From Apoderus coryli (Eukaryota; Arthropoda; Insecta; Coleoptera; Attelabidae), in contig OU452213.1 in NCBI GenBank assembly GCA_911728435.2, positions 7,171,834 through 7,235,833 of the forward strand: 64,000 nt of DNA. Direction: 5' to 3'. The notes under the pieces were generated by a model. The model saw only the letters and a program-made list of their open reading frames with translations, was not told where the DNA came from and searched no databases. The position numbers and the translations under genes are program-made. Shown here piece after piece: positions 23,663-35,139 of this stretch; within the stretch, counting starts at the first letter, position 1, and each line of letters starts with the position of its first letter.

Positions 23663-25570
23663 TGGCGATCCTGCCTCGGAACAATAGTTTTAGGAAATAT
23701 TCAGAATTAGACGAGATGGTTTTCAATCCAGCAAGAAGCAGACCCTATAAGCTTCAAGTAATGCTTCTTTAAAATAGGAGTTGGATGCTGCAACAAAATG
23801 GACAATCAAAATAGAACATGTAATATAAAACTGTAATCATGGATCCGAAAAAGGAAAGAAAATATAATGGAGAGTAAATATCCAAAAATGGGTCATTATC
23901 AATGGTTAAATTACGGTATGTTGTTTTGTTTTAAATATACGCGTTGACGACATTTCATAATAATAGGTGTTTAAAAATAATAAAAGTGATATAATAAAAA
24001 CAAATAAACATTTATGTTACTTAAATAATAGAATTTTTCAAACTACTTTAGAATTTAGGGCAAGGTTACAAATATTTTGATTAAATTGTTTTGAATGAAT
24101 TTTATTTATTTTAGTAGAACAAAAAAAAAAGAATGGGATGTACGTATATAATTAAGTATATTATTTTTTACGTTTATAAGAATATTTTTCATAGATTTAT
24201 ATGTATTTTTATAATTGTCTTATTCAAGGGAATGTTTTACCAATTATACCTATATTTCTTATGGCTTAATTCGGAAATTCATTTGCAATTACTTAGAAGT
24301 TTTAGTAATTTAAATTCTTAAATATTGTTTATTTTATACTGCATTCATTAATTTTATTAAATTTTTTTCGAATTCTGTTGGATATGTTCATACTTGAAGT
24401 GTTAAGATATACTTAATTACTTTATATTTTGTGCTACGTATTTTTTTTTTGACAAGTTAGCTTTATTCATATCTGTATTCTCTAAACTTATTAAAATCGG
24501 ATGATGACGTTATTATTATAAAAAATATTTAGTGAAATATCAATACTAAATTTTAAAGATCCAAGTTCAACAAATGAAAGTAAAATGTCAAAACTTGAGA
24601 TAAATAATATAAACAATTTCTTCAAGTTACCATCAGCAAGAGTTATAATAATGCCCGCAGATCTTAGAATATCATCGGGAATATAACACAAGTTAATTAA
24701 AAATCAGTATTTTCGACCATTAATGGCAATAAATCTTTAGAGAATATAATTGTCTAAGTTCAAAGCATGGCTGATGATCCTAATATTGAAGAAGTTGAAT
24801 TAAAATTGAATAAATATGAAGTTATAAATTGAAAGTATTTTTTCAAGTATAAAGGTGAAATAGAGTATCATGATTAATTAATGGCAACTATTCCTCACGG
24901 AATGCATTGTCTAAGCTACGAAATTTAGCTTGTAATCATAATATTCAGAGAGAGAGAGAAGTAATTAGAAGAAGTTGCTGACAGGAATTTAAAGAAACTA
25001 AATATCATATAAATTGTAATTATAAGAATCCTCAAGTTGTTGAAAATAACTTAATAAAAACGTCAAATTCGAAATAACGTATAATACACGAAAATATTAA
25101 AATTTAAAATATCGACTGTATATCCTCAAATACATAGTATCTCTATAGCCTTTTAGTTTATTATTTTGATTGACATAATAGAAGATATACAAATATTATT
25201 GTAATCGATGGGTATCTACATTTTTATATTTATTATTATAAAATTTATTATAGTAATATAAAATTTATTATAGTAATATATGTTTCGATTTATAATTAAA
25301 TAACGAGTAAACATAAAATAAAAGTGCACCTAAGTGAAAAAAAAAACAATTACATAATTTGGGTAACAAATATTAAGTGATTTAGTGTTTGAGTAATTAA
25401 ATAAGATATTTCAATTTTACGTATTTTAAGTTTATATAAGATCATTACTAAGTAGATCGTATTATTATGATATTATTTTGAAGACATATTTCATTATATA
25501 TTCTTGAAATAAAAGTCAACCTCCACACAATAAATTTAATAAATATCCTTAACAAATTACATTTGTCACC
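23663..25570. other. Very AT-rich stretch
   Basis: No coding region, RNA gene or bounded repeat is recognised. A short direct repeat (AATTTATTATAGTAATAT) occurs twice near 25250-25280. Confidence 0.5.
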
Positions 25571-25576
25571 ATACAT

Positions 25577-25604
25577 GTTTCGCAGCTCCGGGCCGCATCA
25601 TCAG
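25577..25604 (-). ncRNA. Hammerhead-like ribozyme motif, Penelope type (candidate)
   Basis: On the minus strand: CTGATGA, T, then a five-pair stem GCGGC with GCTGC (one G-T pair) closed by CCGGA, then GAAAC followed by ATGT. This layout is typical of Penelope-like element termini, in which hammerhead motifs were described. The extra T before the stem departs from the textbook core. No reverse transcriptase or second copy of the same motif is nearby. Confidence 0.5.
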
Positions 25605-26235
25605 TGGTTATATGAGATTCTTACGAAAAGCTATGTTATACTAGTTAGTACATATTATTTTTGGGAAATTCATTTATTAACTCATTGCGTGAAAAAATTT
25701 TTTCTCTCATGTCATAAAATAAAAAGTTTTTTGTGAAATTAAGTTTCTGTTATTAATCATTTAAAAATAAAACTAAAAAACCCAAAACTCACATTATTTC
25801 TAATGTAAGTCTCATGCTATACTTTTTCTTTTTGTAAATCATCGAAGATCAAATTTCCCTTCGATAATATTGGTAAGTACTTGGTTTATTTCAAGAATAT
25901 TTAATTATTCTACTCCACTTCGATATGGACTACTTCTTTCGAACGGACATATTTCATTATTTTTTTTTCAAGCCAACATTTTAATTTTTCAAATAAAAAC
26001 CTACCCAACCAGTTTAGAGCAAAGAATGTACCGAATTCCTGGCCAAATTAAGTCCATTCCCTCAAACCGGGGTGATGTAGTGCAATATGTCTTACCCTGT
26101 ATATTTTTATATTTATAGTACATATTATAAATATTATTAGATAATATTTATAATAAATTATGGAGTCTTGCTGTGTCATCAATAACTACGATTGACACAG
26201 TTTACCTAATCTAGTTTTAAGAATAATTAAGAGGA
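25605..26235. other. AT-rich non-coding stretch
   Basis: An 82-codon frame at 25870-26118 reads through LEQRMYRIPGQIKSIPSN, but no domain is recognised and it ends at CCCTGTATA, a mariner-type edge. Confidence 0.4.
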
Positions 26236-26382
26236 GAACCATTTGAGCTTTTGTAATAACTACTAGCATTTGTAACGATATATCATAAAATATATATTTC
26301 CTAATTAGATATCCGAGTTAGTTTAATTTAAAATGTCCCCCGAATCTGGAGGTATAACCCAATAATATACGGGGACACTACA
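26236..26382. repeat. 147-bp direct repeat, copy 2
   Basis: Same boundaries and orientation as 23516-23662 with only a handful of substitutions, 2.7 kb away. Confidence 0.8.
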
Positions 26383-27150
26383 CCTGCTTACAAGTCAGAT
26401 ACAGTTGTAAATTTTCCCTCCACTTTTAATCTTTCTTATAATTGTCATAAAAAATGTTTAATACTGTTTTTTTTTTGGGATAAGTAGTAAAATATCATAT
26501 CTAATTGTTAGACTTCTCCCTTTGATTGGCTAAGTATTAAGAATTATTTACTTAAGTTATACTTTTGCAATCAATCAAGACCATTATTATTATTATTAAA
26601 ATGATACCTCAATTAATTAAGAACACAAACAGAATCCAATGCCGATAATATTTCAGTAGTCACAATTATAAATATCAAACAAAATTAAATGTTGACTCAC
26701 ACAACATGTCAACCAATAATCACACCTTCACCAGAATAATCTCTGGCCAGTTTTATTTTTGAATCAAACAAAACGCGTTGGCACGATTAAACGTTGTGGA
26801 AAATGTCAAAGAGCCCGTTCGGCGATTTCAGTTCACGCCTCCAACAATGCCTTTAATCATTCGTGTAACATGTTTTCCCGGCGGTTGGGAACAATTTTCA
26901 TATACCCTCATATTTTTTTTTATTTTGGAATTACCGTGTGGCTTTACAGTATTAATTCTAGGGTTGGTTTGATCCCGTTCAACTAGCCTCAGTAATTTAT
27001 ATTTTGGTGCTGCTTCAAGGTAATTGAGAGTGAGATTTAGAATTCATGTAAGGATTCTAAAAGTAATAACAAAAAATTGTTATCAATTTTTTTCACGTTT
27101 TACTTGAAAATTACCTTAGTTATCAAATAGATGTCTTCAGTAATGAACTG
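26383..27150. other. Non-coding stretch
   Basis: Overlapping open frames at 26759-26986 are not recognised. Nothing else supportable. Confidence 0.4.
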
Positions 27151-27154
27151 CTGT

Positions 27155-29240
27155 ATAATAATAATAATAAATGTCTTTATTCATGAGCGAGTTTCAGTAC
27201 TGTAATATTCAAAGAATATAACAGTCTGCTCAGCTAACCCAAAATGCATTTATACAATTGCTTACATGACATATAACACATTCATTAAACAATTCTAAAA
27301 TTATACATAAATACATAATAATACAGCAAACAGCACAAGCAAAAACTGTATATAAAGGAAAAACATAATATAACATAGAATATACGTAGTTTGGTGCTTA
27401 TATCAAGATAACATTAAAAAGAAGTAACAATTTATCAGTACAATTCGATCGAAGCTTAGTTAAACCACACTCGAACCAGCGCCATACATCTAAATGTACC
27501 AAAATCAGGAAAAAGGAGAAATCATGAGTCTGAGTCACTGCACCAGCATACAAAGGACCGGAAGCTAACCGAGCTGACCATTAAACAACATATCCCTCAT
27601 GCATGTTTTAAAGCGAGATTTAGACAGCGATTTCAATTTAGCTGGCAGTCCATTTATACACTTTGTTATGGCATAAGAAAAGGATCTCTTAAATAGTTCG
27701 GTGGAGTGGGCCGGAGGTGTTAGCGTGTTTTTATGGCGTATATTAATATTATGTATATCCGTTCTAAAACGGATTTTTTCGTATAGATACGGTGGAGGTT
27801 TGTCGCACAGTACGTTATAGAACCGACAGGCAGTATGGAGATATCTCCGTTGTTCCATGTTTAACCAACCCACTAGTCGAAGAGTATGCCTAATCCTTTC
27901 AGTTCTTCTAATTACGAAGATCAGGCGTAAACATGCATTCTGTAGCTTTTGAATGCGCGTTTTCATGGCATAAGTAAGGCACGGCGAATATATGACGTCG
28001 CAATAGTTCAAGTGCGATAATACCATAGCCTCACAGAGCTTTTCCTTCAGTGACCAAGTCAATATATGGCGGTGCTGGAAAATTAATTTTAAATTGATGA
28101 AACCCATTTGAATTGATCGAGTTATACGATTGCCAAATCTGAAGTCCACATCGATGGTGAGCCCAAGACTCTTAACCGAGGATTTAAAATGAATAGTAGA
28201 CCACTCCATCGTAATGGAGTCCTGATGGCTTTCCAAAAAACACAGTCTATCGTTCTTTGTCCCGAACAGAACTGCTACCGTTTTATCCGGGTTGAGCTTA
28301 AGACAGTGATCCCTTGAGTAACAAGACAACGCGTGCAAATCGGCATTAATTGCAGCAACTGCTCCCAAAGTATCATCCGCATAATAGTGCTCATCACAAG
28401 ACACAAATGCTGCTGGAAAGTTGGATGTGTATAAGGTAAATAAAAGCGGAGATAGTGCTGAACCTTGTGGAACATCTCCAGTATTTGCTTTGTAGTTCGA
28501 TCTATTGTCTCCCAGATCCACTGCTTGATGTCGCTTAGCAATGTAATTTGCCATAAGTTCCAAGGCATTTCGAGATAAACCAACATAATGAAGAATCGAC
28601 TTTAACATGCGGTGGTTCACCGTGTCGAATACCCTTGAAAAATCCAACAAAATTAATACAGTCAATTTCCTTTCATCGGTTGCACTTAGAATATCATCGG
28701 TCAGGTTGAGAAGGGCGGAAACGTAATCGTGGCGCGCCCAAAAGTCAGATTGAAGAATGGGTATCACGGAGTATTTTGAAAAATATACACGGAGTTGCTG
28801 CTCCATGACCTTCTCCAAAATCTTTGAAAAGGCCGGCAGAATACTTATTGGTCTCAAATTGTCAAGCGTTTTTGTAGATGACTTCTTAGGCAGTGGTAGA
28901 ACGAGGGCATTCTTCCAGGAGTCTGGAAAGACTGAATGTGAAAGACACACATTCATTATGTGGGTGATATATGGTAGCAGAAATAGAACACATAGACGAA
29001 TAGTATCGATCTTAATTCCATCGGAACCCACAGCCTTTGTTTTAATACTCGCAATAACTCTTAGAACATCCGTTTCAGTAACGGGTGAAAATTCGAATTG
29101 GGACATATTATCGAATCTTGTACGACTCTGATAGAATGAAATCATCTGTTCCCGTGGTAGAACTTTGACTTGTCCGTCCTTTGCTTCAGGAAAGCTCGTC
29201 ATGTTTGGTATTTCAAATTCCATAGTCGTCCGGGAAAGTC
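27155..29240 (-). mobile_element. 5'-truncated LINE with TAA tail
   Basis: The 3' end is (TTA)n on the minus strand (AATAATAATAAATG at 27158-27172), followed inwards by a 390-base UTR and one long reverse transcriptase frame. The endonuclease and ORF1 are absent; the element breaks near 29240. Confidence 0.8.
27565..29223 (-). CDS. LINE reverse transcriptase, 552-codon open frame
   Basis: It encodes an RNA-directed DNA polymerase domain used for target-primed reverse transcription. The frame has an ATG at 29223 and no stop for 552 codons. Visible blocks: VGSDGIKIDTI near 65-75 and FPDSWKNALVLPLPKK at 99-114 (fingers), LRPISILPAFSKILEK near 123-138, motif A ILLDFSRVFD at 191-200, motif B GDVPQGSALSPLLF at 249-262, motif C YADD at 281-284, LNPDKTVAVLFG, LGLTIDVDF, HLNYCDVIYSP, RIQKLQNACLRLI, and a C-terminal FKTCMRDMLF. 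About ten residues seem missing just before and after YADD compared with relatives. Lacking an endonuclease it is not autonomous, and the ATG is probably just an internal Met. The jockey/CR1-like clade is inferred. Confidence 0.85.
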   Translation of the reverse strand: MEFEIPNMTSFPEAKDGQVKVLPREQMISFYQSRTRFDNMSQFEFSPVTETDVLRVIASIKTKAVGSDGIKIDTIRLCVLFLLPYITHIMNVCLSHSVFPDSWKNALVLPLPKKSSTKTLDNLRPISILPAFSKILEKVMEQQLRVYFSKYSVIPILQSDFWARHDYVSALLNLTDDILSATDERKLTVLILLDFSRVFDTVNHRMLKSILHYVGLSRNALELMANYIAKRHQAVDLGDNRSNYKANTGDVPQGSALSPLLFTLYTSNFPAAFVSCDEHYYADDTLGAVAAINADLHALSCYSRDHCLKLNPDKTVAVLFGTKNDRLCFLESHQDSITMEWSTIHFKSSVKSLGLTIDVDFRFGNRITRSIQMGFINLKLIFQHRHILTWSLKEKLCEAMVLSHLNYCDVIYSPCLTYAMKTRIQKLQNACLRLIFVIRRTERIRHTLRLVGWLNMEQRRYLHTACRFYNVLCDKPPPYLYEKIRFRTDIHNINIRHKNTLTPPAHSTELFKRSFSYAITKCINGLPAKLKSLSKSRFKTCMRDMLFNGQLG

Positions 29241-30865
29241 TTCCTTTTCGTACTAGCTACACAATCATTGTATGTCATAAAATGTACACTTTTTTACTGC
29301 TGTAATTTAGATTTGGTTTTTCTATAAGATCCTTTTTACTTGTTTGAATCTATGAAGTTTTCTATTTTTTAATTTGCATTTTCTGATAGCTTGTAGTAGT
29401 TGATAGTTGGATGAGTAAAACAACAAAACGTAAGTCATCATCAGTCCAATTCACATCTAACTTTTATCAAATCTCATTCGCGATAATGTCTAGCGCCTTC
29501 TTACGTTGTAGGGGGAAGCGTCGCACACAATTAATGCATCTAGTTTTCACGCTTTCTAAAATTTGAATTGCAAATTCTCTCCCGGTCATCCCTACACTTC
29601 CCTCTGTCGCAAATTCTTTATTTTCCCCGTATGGTGATTTACTTAAAATTCCACATAAGGGGACTGAACTGGAGTTTCAAAAAACATAAAATTTTATATC
29701 ATGTCGGCCATAGAATATATGCATAGAGAGAAAAATATGGTGGCAAGCTGTTTAGAAGGTTTACATATGTGTCTTCTCTGTTTATTTAAAGCTTCTCTGG
29801 TAATATGTGAGCAAAGCTTCGCACAGATACGTGTTGGGATTTTGTTCAATGTATTATGGCGACGTGTTAAAAATAATATCGCATCTATTGACCGGTAGGT
29901 TTTGTTTTATTTCTTCCAAATATAAAACGAAAAACTGTGACGGTCTTATGCTTGATTTTGGTTAACTACACCTTTTCCAACAGTCTTTCAATCTAGTCAT
30001 TTGAATCTTCAAAATAATCAAATAAAATTCAAAAACTATCATCTTAATATTATATCAAAAATAGTCATTTGTGGACATTTTGGGACTCCCGTATCTCAGC
30101 TATCTTTTAACTTATAGGAAAAGTAAAAACTGTATTTTATACATATTTTTATGTAGCATCCAGTGGCGTAGTCAGATGTGGAAAATGAGAAATGAGGTGT
30201 AATTAGTATAACCCAAAGTTATGTTTTCATATTTAAAACCTAAATGTTTTGCACTCTTCAAAAGTCCGTAGAATCACACATAGATGGCATTACTAGAATT
30301 TTTTCCATATTATTTTTTATTTAGTACTAACCTTCAAACGATACGTGTATAAATTTGACAGCAATCTGACTATTGATTCGTGAGTTGCATCGAAAAAAAA
30401 AATAGACGAATTGACTTGGTTTTTAAGAAAAATTAACTATAAGTGTTTAGTAGCAAAAGCTTTCGTATTAACTGAATAAGTACCAAACTATAGGCATATA
30501 GGATTGCCGGTCCTATCAGAAACACTTATTGATGTTTAGTTTTTGTAAAAAAATGCAAAACACGGTTTTAGATTTTGAATTATAATTCCAGCTCTATCAC
30601 TGATTCGTTGTTCAGTGAACCTCTATTATATTCTAGTCCTGAAAGATTCTTGTATTGTTTACGGTTTTGTATTTGGCGTTGAAATCTATTTTTCGTTATT
30701 TTCGAATAATTTAGTTCATTCAAAGTTCCTCATTGTTTTTAGGACAAACTGCATCTTCAATTCATTCATTCGTTTTACAAATTGATCCTAGATAACTTTC
30801 GTTTATAGAGAGAGTTGAAGGATCCAACTAGCCCGATCTGTAGGTGATCAAGTATAGTTGCCTAA
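29241..30865. other. Largely non-coding stretch
   Basis: A 65-codon ATG frame (29701-29898, Cys-rich, SCLEGLHMCLLC) has no known domain; its stop overlaps a GTAGGT that could be a splice donor. A CAGTGGCGTAGTC transposon-like edge lies at about 30161. Nothing else is supported. Confidence 0.4.
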
Positions 30866-31840
30866 TCACAATGAGTATTTTAAACGTGCCACATTATGCA
30901 CTCTGGGCCTATTACCATTTTTATTATCCCGGCTTAATATTTTATTATCATTATCTCTTGGATTGTGGTAGATTGTTTTATCGGAGGCGTTTAGGCTGTT
31001 TGGCCTCCCCTCACTTCGAATGAATGAATTGCCCAGCTGTCCCACACTTTTCATAAAGTTGATGATATCTCTGGGGGCTAAATTCCTTGCCTCGTCGGGT
31101 GTTAGGGTCACCCCTCCAAGGTGTTTTAGCCTTTTGCAGAAAAGTGCCATGCATTCACAGAGCACGTGTTCTGTTGTCTCTGTTGCGTCTTCGCAAAACC
31201 GACAAGTGTCGTCCTCGGTTAGGCCCATCTTTTTGAGATGGTACTTCACTGGGTGGTGTCCCGTAAAAAGGCCTGTAATTCGCCTTAGGTCGCTTCTCTC
31301 CAGTTGGATAAGCTTCCCTGCGTTGGCCTCTGAAGGTTTGATAAACCTTTTTGATTGTCTTAGGCCTGGAGTGTTTCTCCAGTCGAACTTAAGTTGTTCC
31401 TTTTCCCATCTCCGAAGTTCTTCCTTCATATGGCTTTTTGGAAGGCCAAAGATGGGTTCCGCGCCGCAGAACGGGGCGTTTGCGCCCTCTTTTGCAAGTT
31501 GGTCCGCCGCTTCGTTCCCCTCTATGCCTTCATGTCCTGGCACCCTGAGCTGCCAGTTGCTTTAGGCTCTGTTTGCATTCCCATGCTAGCTTTGACGTGA
31601 AGGTGTAAGACCTCAGTGCTTTTAACGCAGCTTGACTGTCTGACATAATATTGATCTGCCGTTCCGGGATGCCTCTCTGCAGGCATTCTTGAGCACAATA
31701 ATAGCGTTGATCTCTGCTTGGAATATAGTGGGACTTTTCCCGTGAGATTCAGAGAGCCTGCAATTAGGCCCGTATACTCCCATGCCTGTGTTCCCTTCTA
31801 TTCCTTTTGAACCGTCCGTATATCAGACGGATGTGTTTTC
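30866..31840 (-). pseudogene. LINE RNase H domain and C-terminal Cys/His tail
   Basis: This is the RNase H that removes RNA from cDNA hybrids in I/LOA-type LINEs. From about 31830 leftwards: YTDGSKGIEGNTGMG with the first catalytic Asp, FQAEINAI with the Glu, a frameshift, then IMSDSQAALKAL with the second Asp, another frameshift near 31550, and PGHEGIEGNEAADQLAKEGA with the last His/Asp block (frame 31543-30866). A Cys-His motif follows (CRFCEDATETTEHVLCEC), common at the C-terminus of these elements. All four catalytic positions can be seen but in three frames, so the protein is dead. The UTR after the stop near 30866 is repeated at 48749-48822. Confidence 0.85.
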
Positions 31841-32240
31841 TGTGACTCGTGGTTCCCCATTAAGCCAATTTTGACGGTTTGCAATGACCACTTCAAATGG
31901 GATATCAAAATCATGTTTGCGTGGCAAAGCGTCCGACGGTTTTCTTCCTGAATCCAAAGGTATTAGATTCAGGATTCCCATGTATCCCTCCAGATCGCCA
32001 GATTTGTATTCCATTACCCAGTGCCAGTTTCAGAGCGCTAATTGCTGCCTCTTTTTTGACTAGGACAGGCAAAGGTATTAGATGCAGCAACGTTTCCATC
32101 GCTGCTGTGGGGCAAGTTCGCATTGCCCCTATTATTCCTAAACATGCAAGCCGTTGCAACTTTTGAAGACGGCATTGTGTATGCTTAATATTAACTTTTG
32201 GCCACCACACTAATGAGGCGTATGTAACCATGGGTCTCTT
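31841..32240 (-). pseudogene. LINE reverse transcriptase C-terminus, upstream of the RNase H
   Basis: Two overlapping frames (32231-31911 and 32014-31823) read VTYASLVWWPKV, LQKLQRLACLGIIGAMRTCPTAAME and LPVLVKKEAAISAL, then NRQNWLNGEPRVTE leading into the RNase H. These are the thumb blocks of RNase-H-bearing LINEs. A frameshift near 32000 separates them. The palm with motifs A-C is lost by 5' truncation near 32240. Confidence 0.8.
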
Positions 32241-32747
32241 GGATTGTTGTAATTGTCGAGTAATATATTTTTTATTTTGTTTGTATATTTAATTATTTAA
32301 AAACATGACCAGGGTTTGATCAGTTTAAGTTTACGAATTTTCCAGATCCATATTTCTCATCTCTAACCTAGGAAAGGCTTCATTATTATTGAGATTAACT
32401 AAATTGCAACAGCAACTTCGACTATGCGTTTCTTTTTAATTAAGTTTTTGGAGGGAAAAACGGAAAAACTCATCTCCTCTTTGATGCTCTAAATTAAAAC
32501 GTAGATGACTATATCTCTCGTGAGATACGTGCAATGCAACCGCGTTTAAAAATTAAGAGAACCAGAAAAATAACACGCGACTACATAAAAATGTCGTGCA
32601 CAACTTCAAACATTTCCCCATCTATTTTACTGTGCTCCCAGTCACCCACTGTTAGATCGCAGGATGGCCTACTAAATAAAGACGGCCGTTAGCCTAGTGC
32701 GACAATTTGAGCAGCACGTTTCCTACGGCTATCGATCCAGTTTGATA
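32241..32747. other. Non-coding stretch
   Basis: No feature recognised up to the inverted-repeat element. Confidence 0.4.
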
Positions 32748-32818
32748 TACCGGGTCGGGCAGTACATTATCCTCGGTCAATCATAGCCTAACAAAATTGA
32801 AATTGCAAATTTTGTTTA

Positions 32819-33803
32819 CGTGGGTGTATGAGAATTGGTTTGCCTCTAACGGACTGTCTCTCGAAAACGGAGAGGATTGATTTTACACTAAGGAAAAATT
32901 TTACTAGCGAAAACAATACTTATAAGTTTCTTGGAGTAATTGTAGACCCAAAATTGACATGGAATGATCAGATCGATTGCCTTGCCAAAAAATTGTCCAG
33001 TGTGGTTTATCTCTTGCGAAAACTATCGCCTACATGTTCACAAGAAATCTTGCGTTGCGCATATATGGGATACTTTCAGGGTATGAGTAGTTATAGCGTT
33101 CTGTTTTGGGGCAAGGCACCGCAATGGGAAATTATCTTTAAAATTCAAAAGGCGGCTGTACGCGTAATGGTTAAAGCTGGATATAGAGAGCCATGCAAAC
33201 CCTTCTTTAAAAAATTAAATATTCTAACAGTTCCTGCTTTGTATATTTGGCAGTGCATTTTTTATATTAGGGAACATCTCAATACTTTAATAAGTCATGA
33301 GGATCTACACTGTTATGAAACGCGGCATAAGAAAAACCTGTGTCTGCCCCGGCACAGATTAGCTTTGACAGATCGACAGTTTCAGGTTATGGCCGTTAGG
33401 TTCTATAATCACCTTCCTCGTCAGATAAAAGATATTGCGAACAACAATAAATTTAAAGTTGAAGTGAAAAAACAACTTCTTGAGATTCTCCTATATGACT
33501 ATGCTGACTATCTCACCTACAAATTTTGAGTGAATTTTGTACACTCAAGTGCTTTGTTAATGTAAATTTATATTATATTCTGTTGATTGTTCGTAATATT
33601 TGAATTGTTCCCCTTTAGACTATTTATTAAAGTTTTAAGTGATTTTTATGTACTTTGTTGTACTGTTTTGTATTTGTACTATTTACACACGTATTTGTTG
33701 TTTGAGTATTTTGTTTGTTTATATTGTATTTTTATTTATGTACATACTGCATGTGACGATGTCAATAACTATTGTAATATAGGCAAATAAAGCATTATTA
33801 TTA
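32819..33803 (+). pseudogene. LINE reverse transcriptase C-terminal half and 3' end
   Basis: The open frame 32828-33529 plus a short preceding piece (ENWFASNGLSLENG in another frame) covers the region after motif C: YKFLGVIVDPKLTWNDQID, LAKKLSSVVYLLRKLS, SYSVLFWGKAPQWEIIFKIQKAAVRVM, then FKKLNILTVPALYIWQ, RHKKNLCLPRHRL and a C-terminal KKQLLEILL. This block order is that of jockey/CR1-type LINEs. The UTR ends in GGCAAATAAAGCATT followed by ATTATTATT at 33803. Its UTR is shared with the scrap at 13703. The palm motifs are missing, so it is 5'-truncated. The closest relative in the window is the element at 46514-48320. Confidence 0.85.
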
Positions 33804-33830
33804 TTACCTATTTACTATAGCTACAAAAAA

Positions 33831-34117
33831 TGCTCAAAATGTTGGCCATTATTTTCAATACACAGATGAATTCTTTTTTCAAATGAATGTCTGACATTTG
33901 CTAATAATTGTGGTGCAATTGTATCAAAAGCAGTTTTAATTCGCTGTTTCATATCATCCCGTGTTGTTGTTGGCGTATCATAAACAATGTTTTTAATATA
34001 TCCCCATAAGAAAAAATCTGGCGGTGTTAAGTCTGGAGACTTTGGGGGCTAGTTTTATGAACCAACGCGGCCAATCCATTTCTCAGGAAATAAACGATCT
34101 AGAGTACGCCTCACTAG
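33831..34117 (-). pseudogene. Mariner-like transposase, C-terminal fragment
   Basis: On the minus strand the frame gives FPEKWIGRVGS, two stops, then PPKSPDLTPPDFFLWGYIKN, followed by TRDDMKQRIKTAFDTI and a C-terminus ending with a stop at 33831. The PPDFFLWG holds the third catalytic Asp of the DDD triad. The first two catalytic blocks are not found to the right, so most of the gene is deleted. It may belong to the surrounding TIR element. Confidence 0.8.
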
Positions 34118-34604
34118 CCTATGAAAATGTCATCAAATCAATAAGACAAATATGTTAAAATATTGTTTTCTTGGGAAACTGTCACAGTTAGGTATAGGGA
34201 AGTCTAATACCATTTGATAGAGAACATTAATTAATATCGACAGGTGCTATAAAATATAGGGTGTGCTATTTAAAATAAAAAAGTTATTTAAATAAATATA
34301 ATTGATATTAACAATAAAAAATTGTGACCACCCTGTACACTATTTACAATTGGGCTATACACCGACCTAATGTATGTCCTATCCACTTGCCATTTTAAAA
34401 TTTTAAACGGTTTAGTTAAAAAATAAACGCATAGAATGTTTTTCAAAATGACCCTATTTTTTTGCAAAAAACGCAAAAATTGGCCAAACGGGTAGATTTT
34501 GGTATAGAGATCATAACAATAACTTTACTTTATTTTATCCAAAGTCTTCAAAAAATACTGGGTGTTCCATTTAAAAAACGGCGAATGTACTGCCCGACCC
34601 GGTA

Positions 34605-34980
34605 TATACGGTTTACCAATAGAGCAGCTCACAAAATTTAAATATCTGGGAAGTTGGATCAGCGAGGGCCTGAATCCTGACATAGAAAGCATAGAGTAAG
34701 CGAGAGCCAGTTTTATTAAAATGCGGAATCTATTGACTGACAGAACACTCAATTTAAACATCAGATTTAACTGCAACTGATTATGGAGGGCAAGATTGAG
34801 GGAAAACTTGGTCCTGGACGTAGACGGTGCTCTTGGCTGAAAAACATAAGGAATTGGACATGCTTAGACTCAAACTCCTTTCTAAGAAAAGCCCGGGACA
34901 GAGACGAATTTGCCATAATTGTTGCTGATCTTCATCGAATGGAGAAGGCACTTCAAGAAGAAGAAAAAGCAATGCTTTAT
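34605..34980 (+). pseudogene. LINE fragment, RTE-like C-terminal region
   Basis: The frame right after the TIR element reads LTKFKYLGSWISEGLNPDIE and ARASFIKMRNLL, the block following the palm in some RTE-like LINEs. After a gap at about 34775 a second frame (from 34783) reads GKLGPGRRRCSWLKNIRNW, the GRRR.SWL.N.R.W block near the C-terminus of the same family. A GAAGAAGAA-type tail at 34952-34968 fits the 3' end. Several hundred bases between the blocks are missing, and one stop interrupts the first block. Confidence 0.75.
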
Positions 34981-35139
34981 CAAAACTGGAAATTTACTGT
35001 TTTCCATTTTTTTGGATTGTTTTTTTATTTAACATTGTTCAACGTTGGAGTTTATGCTACAACCTGTATAAGAGAAATACAATTTTATAGCCTGTCATAG
35101 CCTATTTCATCCAAAAATATAATTTAATGTTTCCTTTTT
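34981..35139. other. Non-coding
   Basis: Open-frame continuation past the LINE tail, rich in Phe and Leu. No domain is seen. Confidence 0.3.

Larger units (their letters stand above)
32750..34602. mobile_element. TIR element (19-bp perfect ends, TA flanks) with nested LINE
   Basis: CCGGGTCGGGCAGTACATT at 32750-32768 is exactly inverted at 34584-34602, and both ends abut TA. This is the layout of a Tc1/mariner-group element. Inside are a LINE fragment (32819-33803) and the C-terminal part of a mariner-like transposase on the minus strand (33831-34117). The rest, up to the right end, is AT-rich with further CAGGGTG-like scraps (34257, 34557). Confidence 0.7.

Noticed and set aside
20700..25870. 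Many 60-80 codon frames in AT-rich DNA (for example 20700-20933, 24133-24321, 24491-24691)
   Set aside because: Composition is dominated by Phe, Ile, Asn, Lys and Tyr, with no domain and no splice context; expected by chance at this base composition.
31020..31600. Long plus-strand open frames (181 and 68 codons) at 31020-31600
   Set aside because: They are antisense shadows of the RNase-H-bearing LINE on the minus strand, whose domain motifs are clear.
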